A stretch of 56,721 nucleotides of DNA from GWA2-49-15 sp964359085 (GCA_964359085.1 CAYHRT010000001.1:1-56721); one strand, 5' to 3'; shown: positions 33,722 through 43,084, numbered from the stretch's first letter. Notes: generated from the letters alone by a model not told the origin. Translations and numbers: made by a program.

Positions 33722-34034
33722 AATAAAAAATAAAATATATTTTGAACCACCTAAATCGATTCAGGAAAACCTACAGAGAAAACTTTTTCCAAAGCCAACT
33801 GCCTTTCATTGGAAACGGCTCATTCCGGCCATGACAATATGCTTGTTTATCGGAGTTGTTACTTACAAATATCTCAATCGCCCTGCCCCCGAGGCATACT
33901 ATGATGAAGCCTACGTCGAATTATTTTTTGAGGCCGATGAAATGCAAGATCAGGGTATTGAGGAATTTGCCACAAATACCACGCAAGAGGATGAAGCTGC
34001 GCAAGACGAGGAATCGGCAGAGACTCTGATCTAA
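33711..34034 (+). CDS. Single-pass membrane protein, probable anti-sigma factor
   Basis: A 107-residue protein started at ATG 33711 (GGGAGAGAG upstream), overlapping the sigma gene. It has a short basic cytoplasmic N-terminus, one membrane helix (LIPAMTICLFIGVVTYKYL) and an acidic periplasmic tail (DEAYVELFFEADEMQDQ, EDEAAQDEESAE). There is no zinc anti-sigma motif. Its size and topology match CnrY-like anti-sigma factors, which hold an ECF factor at the membrane and are controlled by a periplasmic sensor; the divergent gene at 32549 would be that sensor. Inference from topology and context. Confidence 0.6.
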   Translation: MKNKIKNKIYFEPPKSIQENLQRKLFPKPTAFHWKRLIPAMTICLFIGVVTYKYLNRPAPEAYYDEAYVELFFEADEMQDQGIEEFATNTTQEDEAAQDEESAETLI

Positions 34035-34046
34035 GGGCCCGTCCAA
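34035..34046. repeat. Solo terminus of the E1 type
   Basis: GGGCCCGTCCAA, directly after the stop codon of the anti-sigma gene and inside the 15-nt gap to the convergent AtoE gene, equals the outer end of the E1 arm (581-592). No partner arm or core is present here. Confidence 0.45.
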
Positions 34047-34049
34047 ATG

Positions 34050-35405
34050 CTACAAAAATACCAAAAAGGCAGCCGACACTAAGACCATATAGGCCGCACA
34101 GGCAATAAGAAGGTATCCAAGAATATCCTTGAAATCCAGCTTGGCCACGGCCAACAGGGGAAGGGCCCAGAAGGGCTGAATCAGATCGGTGGCCATATCG
34201 CCCCAGGCGTAGGCGAGAACAATTTTGGCGTTATCCACTCCCATGGTTTTGGCCGCCGCCAAAATATAGGGGGCTTCGATGGTCCACTTCGCTCCACCAC
34301 TCGGAACAAAATAGTTAATAATGCCCGAGTACCAGTAGATGACGGCCGGAAAAGTCGAAGCCGAAGCGTGTCTAACAAAAAAATCGCCTACGATATCAGT
34401 CAAGCCAGTACCCTGAAAAATACCATAAATCCCAGCATAGAGGGGAAATTGAAATACAATTCCGGAAAGAACGCTGGCGGCCTCCTCGGCGGCAGCCAAC
34501 ACGCTCGCGGGTGTGCGATGAAAAAGAACCGCAAGAGAGAAAAAAATGAAATTCACCAGATCAATGTCAATTTTGCGCCAGCCATTTTCGTGTAAACGCA
34601 AGGCCACATAGAGGAGTCCTGCGCATCCCACGATAAGATTCAGCATCGGAGTATGATCGAGCCATGCCGCCGGAGTCATTGTTCGAGGGCGCTGGGGTGG
34701 TGTGAAGCTCTTTAAAAGATCGACGCGCGAGGAGTCCACCGCAAAGGTCTCCTCTTCTCTGGGATGGAGAAACCAGGCCAAGACACCTAAGAGAATCAGA
34801 GTCGCCACGACTAGGGCAATGTTGAAGACAGAAAAGATTGTCTGGTCAATGGTTACAAGTCCGAATTTCTGGGTGATGGGTTCGGCGGCCGTGGCGGCAA
34901 TGAGGGGCGCGCTGGCCGAGAGACCGGCGTGCCAGGTGGCACCCAAACCGAAGTAGGCACTGGCGACCAACAGCCGATAGTCGGCCTGGATTTCGGTCGG
35001 CCCAAATTTTCTTTTGGCGAGAAAGCGTACCATCACAGCACTTCCCACAATGGAAAGCCCCCAGTTTAGGAGCGCCAGTCCCATGGAGACCAAGGCCATA
35101 AAGACCACGGCACTGCGAGGCGAGCGGGGCAATGCCGCAAGCCGCTCAAGAGCGCGGGAGATCAGAGGGGAAACGGCCAGCATATAACCAGTAAACATCA
35201 CCAGGGCCATGCGCATCCCGAAGGCCAGCAGCGACCAGAATCCGTCGCCCCACGAGCGCAGTACCGTTTCGAGTAAAGCCCCCGCGGCCACCAGTGCAAG
35301 GCCGGCCGTAGCGAGAGTAAGAAGGACGGCGATGGAAAAGGCCGAGGGAACGAAACGTTCTGAAAAACGGCCCAGGCGAATAGCGATCCTGGCAATGAGA
35401 TTCAT
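34050..35405 (-). CDS. atoE: Short-chain fatty acid transporter, AtoE family
   Basis: A 451-residue inner-membrane transporter with about a dozen hydrophobic helices. The signature stretches of the AtoE family are clear: the N-terminal RLGRFSERFVPSAFSIAVLL, the LNWGLSIVGSAVMVRFLAK helix, and the C-terminal INYFVPSGGAKWTIEAPY and YAWGDMATDLIQPFWALPLL. It would take up acetoacetate or butyrate-type acids. GC content is higher here than in most neighbours, which may reflect hydrophobic GC-rich codons or transfer. Ten nt separate it from the RlmM-like gene upstream, so they may be cotranscribed. Confidence 0.9.
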   Translation of the reverse strand: MNLIARIAIRLGRFSERFVPSAFSIAVLLTLATAGLALVAAGALLETVLRSWGDGFWSLLAFGMRMALVMFTGYMLAVSPLISRALERLAALPRSPRSAVVFMALVSMGLALLNWGLSIVGSAVMVRFLAKRKFGPTEIQADYRLLVASAYFGLGATWHAGLSASAPLIAATAAEPITQKFGLVTIDQTIFSVFNIALVVATLILLGVLAWFLHPREEETFAVDSSRVDLLKSFTPPQRPRTMTPAAWLDHTPMLNLIVGCAGLLYVALRLHENGWRKIDIDLVNFIFFSLAVLFHRTPASVLAAAEEAASVLSGIVFQFPLYAGIYGIFQGTGLTDIVGDFFVRHASASTFPAVIYWYSGIINYFVPSGGAKWTIEAPYILAAAKTMGVDNAKIVLAYAWGDMATDLIQPFWALPLLAVAKLDFKDILGYLLIACAAYMVLVSAAFLVFL

Positions 35406-35415
35406 GCTGAGTTCC

Positions 35416-36369
35416 TCATGTTATAGATCTTCTGATCCAAGTTGCTTCGTGCTTGTTATGATAGAGATGAATAATCTGGGAGTCGGAAATGGCGAGAAAT
35501 TTTTCCACCGTTTCGTAATCCGTTTCTTTTTGAAACTTAATGGTGCAGACAAAATTTTGCACCCCCGCTGCTCGCCATTTTTCCACCAAATCAAAGAGAC
35601 GGTCGGGATAGCAGATGATATCGGAGAAAATCGCAAAGGGCCGGGAGACGCTGGATGGAATCAGTCCGAAAGCACTCTCCTGGTGATAATGCACCTTGGG
35701 ATGTTGGGCGATTCTTTCTTCCAAGGGGGCCTTATCGAAGGCATGGACCTCGGCCCCCAGCTGACTTAAAACATAGCTCCAGCCGCCAGGACAGGCACCT
35801 AGGTCAAAGATTATTTTCCCCTCCATCTCACGGGCAAAGTCAGGATGGTAGATGGTAAATACTTCCCATAATTTTAGATAGGCTCGTGAGGGCGGCGTTT
35901 TTTTGTCTTCGATAAATTCATGATATCCAAAGGGCACTTGGGCCTGGGGATTGAGACAATAAAAAAGCTCTTTCTCACTTATCAAGCCAAACACTCCAAA
36001 AGGTCCATCCGACAGAGGTGTGAACGATTCAAGCCGCTTTTTTTTAATGCTGGGCAATCCTTCACAAATTAGCTCCCCACGCCGGTGACAGTGAAAGGAG
36101 GCATGAACCCAACGCTTGGCCAGGCCTTTTAACTGCTGCTGGGCCTTGGCGATGGAAGTAAACTGAACGACGCCACAGTCGGGCCAAAAATCCTGTACCC
36201 AGATAGGCCGTCGTTTAGCATAGCTCAAAGCATCTCGGGGCACAAAAAAAAGAAGGTCTGATTTTACTATGACGGGAATACCAATGAGCGCAAGTTCACG
36301 ACTTAGCTCATCAGCAAAATCTTTTTTGGCCAGGAACACACTAAATGATTTGGGAAGAGTTGCGGCCAT
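35416..36369 (-). CDS. rlmM: RlmM-like rRNA 2'-O-methyltransferase
   Basis: A 317-residue protein with a C-terminal RrmJ/FtsJ-type Rossmann methyltransferase: SAM motif DLGACPGGW (189-197) and the 2'-O-methyl tetrad K166, D250, K278 (CTIKF) and E308 (HEATW). The N-terminal ~155 residues resemble the THUMP-like half of RlmM, which methylates C2498 in the peptidyl-transferase loop of 23S rRNA. It lies 9 nt downstream of a U32 gene related to RlhA, which hydroxylates nearby C2501, so the two probably form an rRNA-modification operon. Confidence 0.8.
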   Translation of the reverse strand: MAATLPKSFSVFLAKKDFADELSRELALIGIPVIVKSDLLFFVPRDALSYAKRRPIWVQDFWPDCGVVQFTSIAKAQQQLKGLAKRWVHASFHCHRRGELICEGLPSIKKKRLESFTPLSDGPFGVFGLISEKELFYCLNPQAQVPFGYHEFIEDKKTPPSRAYLKLWEVFTIYHPDFAREMEGKIIFDLGACPGGWSYVLSQLGAEVHAFDKAPLEERIAQHPKVHYHQESAFGLIPSSVSRPFAIFSDIICYPDRLFDLVEKWRAAGVQNFVCTIKFQKETDYETVEKFLAISDSQIIHLYHNKHEATWIRRSIT

Positions 36370-36378
36370 AAAGTGAGA

Positions 36379-38172
36379 TCACTCCTGCTTATCCAGAAAA
36401 AAATAAGTCATGCACTCCTCGATTACCGCCTGTCCCTTCTGACGTCCCGACAATATGGGTAGACGTAAATTTTTTGGGCAATTGGCAGGACATTCACCCA
36501 AGGTGTGGCGATGCACGCATACACGAGAAACAAAGAGTGGCGGTCTAAAACCGGCACCTACAGAGAATATTCTTCCGACAAGCGGCGCTTGATTTTGAGT
36601 ATCTCCTTCGATCCATGAATAGGCAAAGAGCAAACGTGGTACCGACGTGAAATAAAAGTGTGCCGCAGCACTATTGGCCACGTAACAAAAGAAATCTAGA
36701 AAGAAAAAAGTATTAGAACAACGTTTCGCCAAATCACGACTGAACGCCACCTGACCTAAATTATTGAGACCAACCAGAAATTTTTTTTCCGGATGAGCGG
36801 CAAGCAATTTCTCTAGCGTCTGATAATACAGCTCCTCATCAAGGACTACAGGTCTAAGAGGCATCACATAAAAATCACCTAGGCGTGCCAGGGAATCTAG
36901 GGCCATAGGAATAGTGGTTAAAAAAGGCAGCGCGCCGCTGGGAGAAAGGCTTTGGCGCGCAATTGGCATTGATATTGATGAAGATAAATTCTGTGGCCAC
37001 GGGGTGAGTCCTCCCAAATCTTCTAAAGCGAGAGCATTGGAAGAGACAGCTTGACGCTGAACCAGAAGATGCTTGGCAAGTTCACTATAGAAATCATTCT
37101 TGATACTCTTCAATTTAGAGGGAGGAATAAAGATCGTATCACTCGCCTGAGCGCTCTCGGTACAAAAAGTCACGGTGCCGATTTGAAAGGGATGTTCACC
37201 TGATTGCAAAAAAAGATCGGAAAGGATGGCACTGAAATCCCTTGGGACCCGGGCGGTATCAACCTGAACAGGATATGTTTTAGAATAGGTCTCACCACCT
37301 AGAACCGTCGTGAGGGTAAGCTCGGTGGCCTTGAGTTTGGCCTCCATCACCAGTTTCATGACATGTGAAGAAAAACTAGTGGCCTTCACTGCCTTTAAAT
37401 CCAGGTCGCGAGAAGAAATCAAAAACAGCTCTGAGCCAACAGGCGGTGGCGTGGAACATTCGACTTCGATCATCTGGCCGGCACGAGCGAAAAAACCGGG
37501 TGTGCGATTTCCACCCGCCACGACCACCAAACCTTTCAAGGCAAAACGCACTGGTTCAGGCAATGCAGATTTCTGGAAATACATCAGTCCGTCGTGGGCC
37601 GCAACGGCATGTTCGAGCGTTAACGAAAAGCCATCTCTCCAGGATTCGCGCACTTTGCCCAAAGGAACTCCACGATGGGAGGCATATTCGTTACTGAGCA
37701 GCTTTTCTCCTACGGAATTTGAAAAAAACGCCTTGGTGGTACCGCGTGAAAAGGTCAGAGAGACATTTTTTTCCAGTTGCTCCATTTCTTTTACCGGCAG
37801 AGGCGCACCATGATCGAGCACACGCCGATAAAGAGAGACTACGGCTTGAACGTACTCAGGCGGCTTCATACGCCCTTCTATTTTAAGAGAATCAACTCCC
37901 AGCGCCGCAAGCTGGAGGACCTCATTGGTCAGCGCCAAATCATTGCAGGAAAAATAGTGCCCGGCCTTACCTGCCCGCTGATAAGTGCTCCGACAAAGTT
38001 GGGCACATTCACCACGATTGGCCGAACGACCAAGCTGTGTGCCCGAGATCAAACACATGCCTGAGACGCTGTAGCAAAGAGCCCCGTGAATAAAAACCTC
38101 AAGTTCTATGTTAGGATTTTCTTTTCTTAGATGCGTGATCTCACTTAACGTCAACTCCCTCGGCAGAACCAC
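36379..38172 (-). CDS. U32 peptidase/RlhA-like protein, C-terminal part (after in-frame TGA)
   Basis: This 597-residue frame continues, without any shift, the 129-residue frame upstream; only a TGA at 38206-38208 separates them. It contains the U32 signature CLISGTQLGRSANRGECAQ plus LCRSTYQ, a SLKIEGRMKPPEY motif, and a C-terminal cysteine cluster CVHRHTLGECPANCPKN as in RlhA, an iron-sulphur-dependent 23S rRNA C2501 hydroxylase. Combined length (738 codons) is close to RlhA proteins. If the TGA is real, translation might restart at a GTG near 38172 but would lack the start of the TIM-like barrel. Confidence 0.8.
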   Translation of the reverse strand: MVLPRELTLSEITHLRKENPNIELEVFIHGALCYSVSGMCLISGTQLGRSANRGECAQLCRSTYQRAGKAGHYFSCNDLALTNEVLQLAALGVDSLKIEGRMKPPEYVQAVVSLYRRVLDHGAPLPVKEMEQLEKNVSLTFSRGTTKAFFSNSVGEKLLSNEYASHRGVPLGKVRESWRDGFSLTLEHAVAAHDGLMYFQKSALPEPVRFALKGLVVVAGGNRTPGFFARAGQMIEVECSTPPPVGSELFLISSRDLDLKAVKATSFSSHVMKLVMEAKLKATELTLTTVLGGETYSKTYPVQVDTARVPRDFSAILSDLFLQSGEHPFQIGTVTFCTESAQASDTIFIPPSKLKSIKNDFYSELAKHLLVQRQAVSSNALALEDLGGLTPWPQNLSSSISMPIARQSLSPSGALPFLTTIPMALDSLARLGDFYVMPLRPVVLDEELYYQTLEKLLAAHPEKKFLVGLNNLGQVAFSRDLAKRCSNTFFFLDFFCYVANSAAAHFYFTSVPRLLFAYSWIEGDTQNQAPLVGRIFSVGAGFRPPLFVSRVCVHRHTLGECPANCPKNLRLPILSGRQKGQAVIEECMTYFFLDKQE

Positions 38173-38205
38173 ACGCTTGACCCCGAGATTGGCAAGATGC
38201 TGGAG

Positions 38206-38595
38206 TCAGAGAGTATCATGCACGGCCATCTGAGTGGAGGCATGGATTGGCAGAGCGGGAAAATGACGTCTCAACATTTCAAGCACACCGAGGTCTTGGA
38301 TAATAACGCCATCGACGCCGATGGTGTCGAGGTCGAACAAGAGTTCGGCCACTCCCTGACGTTCATTCTCTTTAATCACGGTATTCATGGTCACTAAAAT
38401 GCGCTTGCCTTTTTCTGTGGCCAAACTGCGCAGGACTCTCAATTCCTGCAACGAGAAATTACGGGCGGCCTTGCGGGCCGAGAAATCAGACAGGCCAAGA
38501 TAAACGGCATCGGCACCCGCCAGGAAGGCATAATAGGCGGCTTCAAAGCTGCCAGCAGGTGCTAGCAGTTCCGGTTTTTTAATGGTGGTGGACAT
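38206..38595 (-). CDS. U32 peptidase/RlhA-like protein, N-terminal part (before in-frame TGA)
   Basis: A 129-residue fragment with the family's opening PELLAPAGSFEAAYYAFLAGADAVYLG (abridged here by position: residues 8-34) and the IHASTQMAVHDTL segment. The next codon is TGA; family members normally have glycine or another small residue there, so GGA to TGA by one base is the simplest explanation. The frame resumes as LQHLANLGVKRVVLPREL. Either a recent nonsense mutation, a sequencing error or readthrough. Confidence 0.75.
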   Translation of the reverse strand: MSTTIKKPELLAPAGSFEAAYYAFLAGADAVYLGLSDFSARKAARNFSLQELRVLRSLATEKGKRILVTMNTVIKENERQGVAELLFDLDTIGVDGVIIQDLGVLEMLRRHFPALPIHASTQMAVHDTL

Positions 38596-38656
38596 ACTTA
38601 TGGCGTATATACTCTCGGATGAGCCAACGCGTCAAGCTCCCTCATCTGTCCCTAGT

Positions 38657-39802
38657 CTAGAGTTCTTCACGTATGGCAGCGTGAGTGACATTGGGTGGAA
38701 TCCAATATTTAGTAATCGACCCAGCAGTACGCACGGCGCTTGAGTCAGGCGCGGAATCAAAAATAAGAGTGCCTAAATTAATGCCAATACCCGCAGAAAA
38801 ATAGCGCCGACGGATATTGTCCGTTTTATCGTCAGGTGTAAAATCTGGTTCATACCCTCGAGTAAAAAAACCAAAATCCAAAGTCAGATAGCGGGTAAAA
38901 ATGTTGTCTTTTAAGGTTGGCACACCTGCGGCCTTCAAACTTAGGAAAACTTTTTGCCCGCTATAGTCACTGGTCACATCCACAGTAGAAGGATTTCTCG
39001 GATTGCGATACTCATGACTCGGCCACCACTCCCAACGGATTCCCACAAACTCATCCAGTGCGGGATAACGATCCAGCATCCAAGCAAAAAAAACTCCCAT
39101 GTAATCCATAAACAGATCTTCTGTCGAAAAACGAAATTTGCTGAAACCATCGCCCACTTCTAAAGCAATCCCTACAAACGCTCCGGTATAAAGTCCAATT
39201 AGTCGGGCGGTCTTTATGTCATGCCCCGCCTGCAATGCTAACCAGGTACCCAGACGAGTTTCGAGGTAAAGACTGGTCATGTGTCCGACTTTGTCTGCAC
39301 CACCAGAATAAGAATTTTTATCAAACCAGTCCTCATTTCCAAATCCCATATGCACTCCGCCCTTCCCCCAATCCCAGGCGGAAGAACCAAAGACAACGAG
39401 AATGGTGGGAACCGCGATGGCCCAGCCTGTGGTCCAATGATCTCGTTGTTTTGGTGTCCACCCAAAAGCAGAATAATAATGGTTGGGAAAAAGTGACGTA
39501 TCATCGTGAGATACCTGGGCAACGTAGATATCTTGTTTAAGCTTCTCTGCCAGCTCTGTAGTTAAGGTCTGGGCCACATGGGCGCGAAAAGGATTTGATT
39601 GAATTTCTTGCGCCACCAAACGGTGGCGATTTAAAGTCGCTTGAACCTCTCCTATTGAAACTTCCGCTTTATAATGAATCCAAAAATCGTTGGGAGTTGG
39701 GGCCATATCTGAGGCATAAATTGTCGATGAGAAGAGCAAGATTAAAATCATCATAAGGATTCCGTTAAAAATTAAGAGACGTCTGGAGGCCGGGTATTTC
39801 AT
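38657..39802 (-). CDS. DUF2279-type exported protein
   Basis: A 381-residue protein with a signal peptide (ending STIYAS). The central part has the DUF2279/YfiM pattern: GGADKVGHMTSLYLETRLG, a membrane-like stretch LIGLYTGAFVGIALEVGDGF and FSTEDLFMDYMGVFFAWMLD. The last 90 residues look like strands of a small barrel (VTSDYSGQKVFLSLKAAG; FFTRGYEPDF). Function of the family is unknown, though it is envelope-associated. Its start overlaps the end of the PAP2 gene by 38 nt, so both belong to one operon. Confidence 0.8.
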   Translation of the reverse strand: MKYPASRRLLIFNGILMMILILLFSSTIYASDMAPTPNDFWIHYKAEVSIGEVQATLNRHRLVAQEIQSNPFRAHVAQTLTTELAEKLKQDIYVAQVSHDDTSLFPNHYYSAFGWTPKQRDHWTTGWAIAVPTILVVFGSSAWDWGKGGVHMGFGNEDWFDKNSYSGGADKVGHMTSLYLETRLGTWLALQAGHDIKTARLIGLYTGAFVGIALEVGDGFSKFRFSTEDLFMDYMGVFFAWMLDRYPALDEFVGIRWEWWPSHEYRNPRNPSTVDVTSDYSGQKVFLSLKAAGVPTLKDNIFTRYLTLDFGFFTRGYEPDFTPDDKTDNIRRRYFSAGIGINLGTLIFDSAPDSSAVRTAGSITKYWIPPNVTHAAIREEL

Positions 39803-40631
39803 CTTTTCTTATATAACTTATTTTGAAATCGTGTTTAAAAATCCATTCGTAGATGGGGTGGTTCTTATCATAATTGGAAGCATATCTTACACCTTCTGAA
39901 GCCAGCAATGAAATAAAAGCGGAAGCGATGACATCTGAGGCATAGTGTTTCTCGGAATGGACTCTTTCAAAGGCGGTTGCTACCGCGAGCGTCATGGGCA
40001 CCAGCGCGTACTGGGGCCCGTAAAACTGGAGGCTTTTAAAACCCAGAACCGTGTACCCAATCACATGGCCTGAAGGGAAGGAGGACTGTCCTCGAAAAGC
40101 GGTCTCCCAAAAAGACAAATCTTTTTTATCCGGCCGTTGATGCACTGGAATGATCGAAATGGCGAGAGATTCAACCATGGCCAAAGTTAAGGCACTCAAA
40201 TATTCCTGGGAAAATCTGACCGTTTTTACATCTTGGTGAGTTCTTCCCCAGTAATAAAAGGTCATGGGTAAAATAGGAGTGTTAAAAAAAATACTACTGT
40301 CACTCACGAAGCGAAAAAATCTTTCATTTTTATGTTTTCTAACCGCTTTTTGTGAAACTCGTTCATCGTTGTGAATAAAGTATCCCGTGGCAGCAACTGC
40401 AATGGCTGCAAAGATTAAGTTCTGGGTACCAGAAAATTGTTTATAGCTGGCCTGGTAGGCCCACTTCATGGATTGCAGAAAATCGTCTTTGGCATCAAAT
40501 TTAAGCTTGCTCAAGTCCTCGCTTTTTTCTACTGGTTCAACAGCTGTTTCGACACCGAATGCTGAAATCCCAAACAAGATTAAGGCCAACGATAAAATGA
40601 CTTTTATAGCTAAATTGTTAGGCAGGGACAC
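39765..40631 (-). CDS. PAP2-family phosphatase
   Basis: A 288-residue protein with signal peptide or N-terminal membrane helix and several further hydrophobic helices. PAP2 motifs: HQRP (164-167) for motif 1, PSGH (186-189) for motif 2, and RVHSEKHYASD (223-233) for motif 3. The lysine that normally stands seven residues before the motif 1 arginine is replaced by serine (S159). It probably dephosphorylates lipid phosphates (undecaprenyl or phosphatidic type) on the periplasmic side. It overlaps the DUF2279 gene downstream, and the association suggests a common envelope-lipid role. Confidence 0.86.
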   Translation of the reverse strand: MSLPNNLAIKVILSLALILFGISAFGVETAVEPVEKSEDLSKLKFDAKDDFLQSMKWAYQASYKQFSGTQNLIFAAIAVAATGYFIHNDERVSQKAVRKHKNERFFRFVSDSSIFFNTPILPMTFYYWGRTHQDVKTVRFSQEYLSALTLAMVESLAISIIPVHQRPDKKDLSFWETAFRGQSSFPSGHVIGYTVLGFKSLQFYGPQYALVPMTLAVATAFERVHSEKHYASDVIASAFISLLASEGVRYASNYDKNHPIYEWIFKHDFKISYIRKDEIPGLQTSLNF

Positions 40632-40692
40632 ACAAGACCCAATATTTGAAAGTAAAGCTTAGCAGGGTAGAAAAGGGAAGGACAAGGAGTAT

Positions 40693-42198
40693 TTAGAAGG
40701 AACAATTCATGAAGATTGGCAAATGGTCCGAAATTAATTCCTGATACACAGTCAAGGTACCTTTTTGATAGGAGTCTAAAACCTTTGTTTGAAAACCGAT
40801 GCTCAAGAAATCTACCTTCCCACTACTGTAGCGTGGAAGAGGTTTGCCTTTTTCCAGCTTCATTTCTGTCCTGAGGGAGTCCTTGAATTTCTCAAGATCC
40901 AATTGTTTTATAAGTTCATCTCCAGCCGGAAAAGATTCTCGATCAGTAAAATTGAACACATCACCACTCTCAGTATCGCAATTCGCCAAGCTTCCGCTTT
41001 TTGCAAAGACAAAGTGATCAAAAGCATTACTCAAATCTTCTTTTCCAACCGTTGAGAGTTTATTGATGTAAGGGACTGTTCCAAGAAAATTTTCCAACAC
41101 TCCCTTGTTATCATGCCATGCCTTGCTAAAGGCCGCGATGAGTTTGTCATTTTTCGCATTAGTCAGCAGGGGCTCTTCCTCTCTTTTCATACTCGTGGTC
41201 ATACTAGGGGCCATCAAGTTGAAATCACCATAGAGGAGTACGCTTTTTTGTTTAGAGGTCGAGACCAAACGCCCCAGGAAATTGCTGACGCTTTTAACTT
41301 CAGAAAAACGTGAGCTGGTTTCATATTTCTCTTCCACTTGGCTTTTTACCTTAGGATCATAAACATAACCGGTGTGAGTCTCAAAATCATAGACCTTCAG
41401 CATGGGGGCATATAACGCCTCATTAAGCCTACTTTTCTTCCCATTTCCGATAGTGGGATAACGATAACGAAAATGCACAGCCGCCATGGTAAAAGTCGAT
41501 TTACCAGCAGTAGCAGTAAAGGAGGCCAAAAAGGGCTTCCTTGCAACTTCGGCCTTAAATTCCTTGCTGGGAACAGCGCAAGCCAGGGCCTTACAATATT
41601 CTGTCTGGACCGGATTAATCACACTACCTCTATAAAAATAACCGGCCAACTCATTGTTTAGGGTATCTTCAGGATTAATGCCGAAGAGATCTGGAGATAA
41701 AATCAATGACCATGACGGATCTTTTATTTGCAAGAGATGCAGCACTTGTAAATACGAAGGAACGCGAAAGGGTAGACCGGTGCTTGGATTTTTGGCCAGC
41801 GCTTCGTTATAGACAATATCCTCTTTGGCCAAATGTTTCACTTCAATGGCGGCAACCAAATCAAATTGTCCAAGCACTTCGGCCAAAATTCGGTGATCCT
41901 TCAGCGCGGTCAACTTGTTTCCCTTGATATCTTGTTCCATCCCAAGATTATAAACATTGAAGCCCGCAATTTTAATCTGTGAGCGCTGTTCTGAACCGTC
42001 GCGCGCACCACACCCTTTTTTCTGTGTCAACGTGCTATCCACACAATAGTGCAAGTAACTTCCATTGCACTCAACCCTTAATTGCAATTGCTTCGCAAGA
42101 TGCAGCTTCGTAAATTCGCACACCGGCATTTCAGAAGAGGCCTGAAGCCCCAATGCGGGGGCCATGATAATCATCATTACACCAAAGATTTTTTTCAT
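40693..42198 (-). CDS. Secreted endonuclease/exonuclease/phosphatase-family protein
   Basis: A 501-residue protein if started at ATG 42198 (MKKIFGVMMIIMAPALGLQAS signal peptide); the frame continues upstream to 42306 without a ribosome binding site. The EEP (DNase I-like) fold is seen in GFNVYNLG, the glutamate in AAIEVKH, LLYGDFNL, and the terminal SDHLPIFM, which carry the usual Asn, Glu, Asp/Asn and Asp-His catalytic residues. A cysteine-rich head (ECNGSYLHYC, KKGCG) precedes it. It may be an exported nuclease, useful for degrading external DNA, but sphingomyelinase-like phosphodiesterase activity is equally possible. Confidence 0.8.
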   Translation of the reverse strand: MKKIFGVMMIIMAPALGLQASSEMPVCEFTKLHLAKQLQLRVECNGSYLHYCVDSTLTQKKGCGARDGSEQRSQIKIAGFNVYNLGMEQDIKGNKLTALKDHRILAEVLGQFDLVAAIEVKHLAKEDIVYNEALAKNPSTGLPFRVPSYLQVLHLLQIKDPSWSLILSPDLFGINPEDTLNNELAGYFYRGSVINPVQTEYCKALACAVPSKEFKAEVARKPFLASFTATAGKSTFTMAAVHFRYRYPTIGNGKKSRLNEALYAPMLKVYDFETHTGYVYDPKVKSQVEEKYETSSRFSEVKSVSNFLGRLVSTSKQKSVLLYGDFNLMAPSMTTSMKREEEPLLTNAKNDKLIAAFSKAWHDNKGVLENFLGTVPYINKLSTVGKEDLSNAFDHFVFAKSGSLANCDTESGDVFNFTDRESFPAGDELIKQLDLEKFKDSLRTEMKLEKGKPLPRYSSGKVDFLSIGFQTKVLDSYQKGTLTVYQELISDHLPIFMNCSF

Positions 42199-42331
42199 AA
42201 TGCCACAAGCTATCTCAAACCTGAAAAACGACCTACTTTTATCTCCCACTCTGCACTTTTTACATATTGCCGATTGCCGACTTGTTCGTGGCCACGTTAT
42301 AAGCACGCCATCTCTATATCAGGAGCATTGT

Positions 42332-43000
42332 ATGAATCAGGTTCTCACAACAACCCTTGTGGCATTTTCTATTTTAATCACCTCCCTTGGAAGCATTTCA
42401 CTGGCGAGTGAAACTGTCCGAGACGTAAGAAGAGAAATGAAAGAGGGAACGATCAATCCAGAAAACACCTGCCTTGATGAATACATCGAGGAATCCAATA
42501 AACAGATATGGAAAACGGGACTAACTCCCCCAATCGGTGGGGCCGGAACCTTCGCTCTTGGTTTTGGAGGTGCTATGGCCGGTGGCTTTTTGGCACAACT
42601 TGTCGGGACAGTCGGCTGGGAGGCCCTGGGATTCATGGGAGTTGGTGCCTTTGTCGGACTGTGCGCAGGTACGAGTGTCCTCGCCACGCTCGAAGCCGTT
42701 GCTATCACCAAATTGGTACAAAACAACTTTTTGATAAAAGTTATTGCCGAAGCCAAGGGAGACCCTCAAATCCCGCGCAAAAATTTTACAAAATTTCTCG
42801 TCAAATATGATCATAAATATCCCGCTGATAAAATCTTCACTAAAACAGAAAGAGTCGCCGAGATTTTAAATACGGCCGATTTTGAATCCACACTCTGCGA
42901 TGGATCATTGGTAGGAAAAAAAGGTGGTTTGTTTAAAAAGAAAAACCGCACACTTGCCAGGAAAAATGAGATCTTTAAGTACATCAAGACCAAGATCTAA
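42332..43000 (+). CDS. Exported protein with a glycine-rich membrane hairpin
   Basis: A 222-residue protein started at ATG 42332 (AGGAG upstream). A signal peptide (ending SLAS) is followed by a helical region, then about 60 residues of Gly/Ala-rich hydrophobic sequence (GGAGTFALGFGGAMAGGFL, FMGVGAFVGLCAG) able to form two membrane helices, and a basic C-terminal tail. The shape recalls glycine-zipper membrane proteins. Function unknown. It is divergent from the nuclease-like gene. Confidence 0.65.
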   Translation: MNQVLTTTLVAFSILITSLGSISLASETVRDVRREMKEGTINPENTCLDEYIEESNKQIWKTGLTPPIGGAGTFALGFGGAMAGGFLAQLVGTVGWEALGFMGVGAFVGLCAGTSVLATLEAVAITKLVQNNFLIKVIAEAKGDPQIPRKNFTKFLVKYDHKYPADKIFTKTERVAEILNTADFESTLCDGSLVGKKGGLFKKKNRTLARKNEIFKYIKTKI

Positions 43001-43084
43001 TAAGCCCTTATGTCCACTTTTTGTCTATCGTTGGCCGCTTGACTGTTCTCACTGAAAATCGACAATGATGTAAGGAGGACAACA

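Noticed and set aside
38206..38208. In-frame TGA in the U32 gene as selenocysteine
   Set aside because: The residue at this position in relatives is small and not cysteine, and no downstream selenocysteine insertion hairpin was recognised. A one-base nonsense change or error is simpler.
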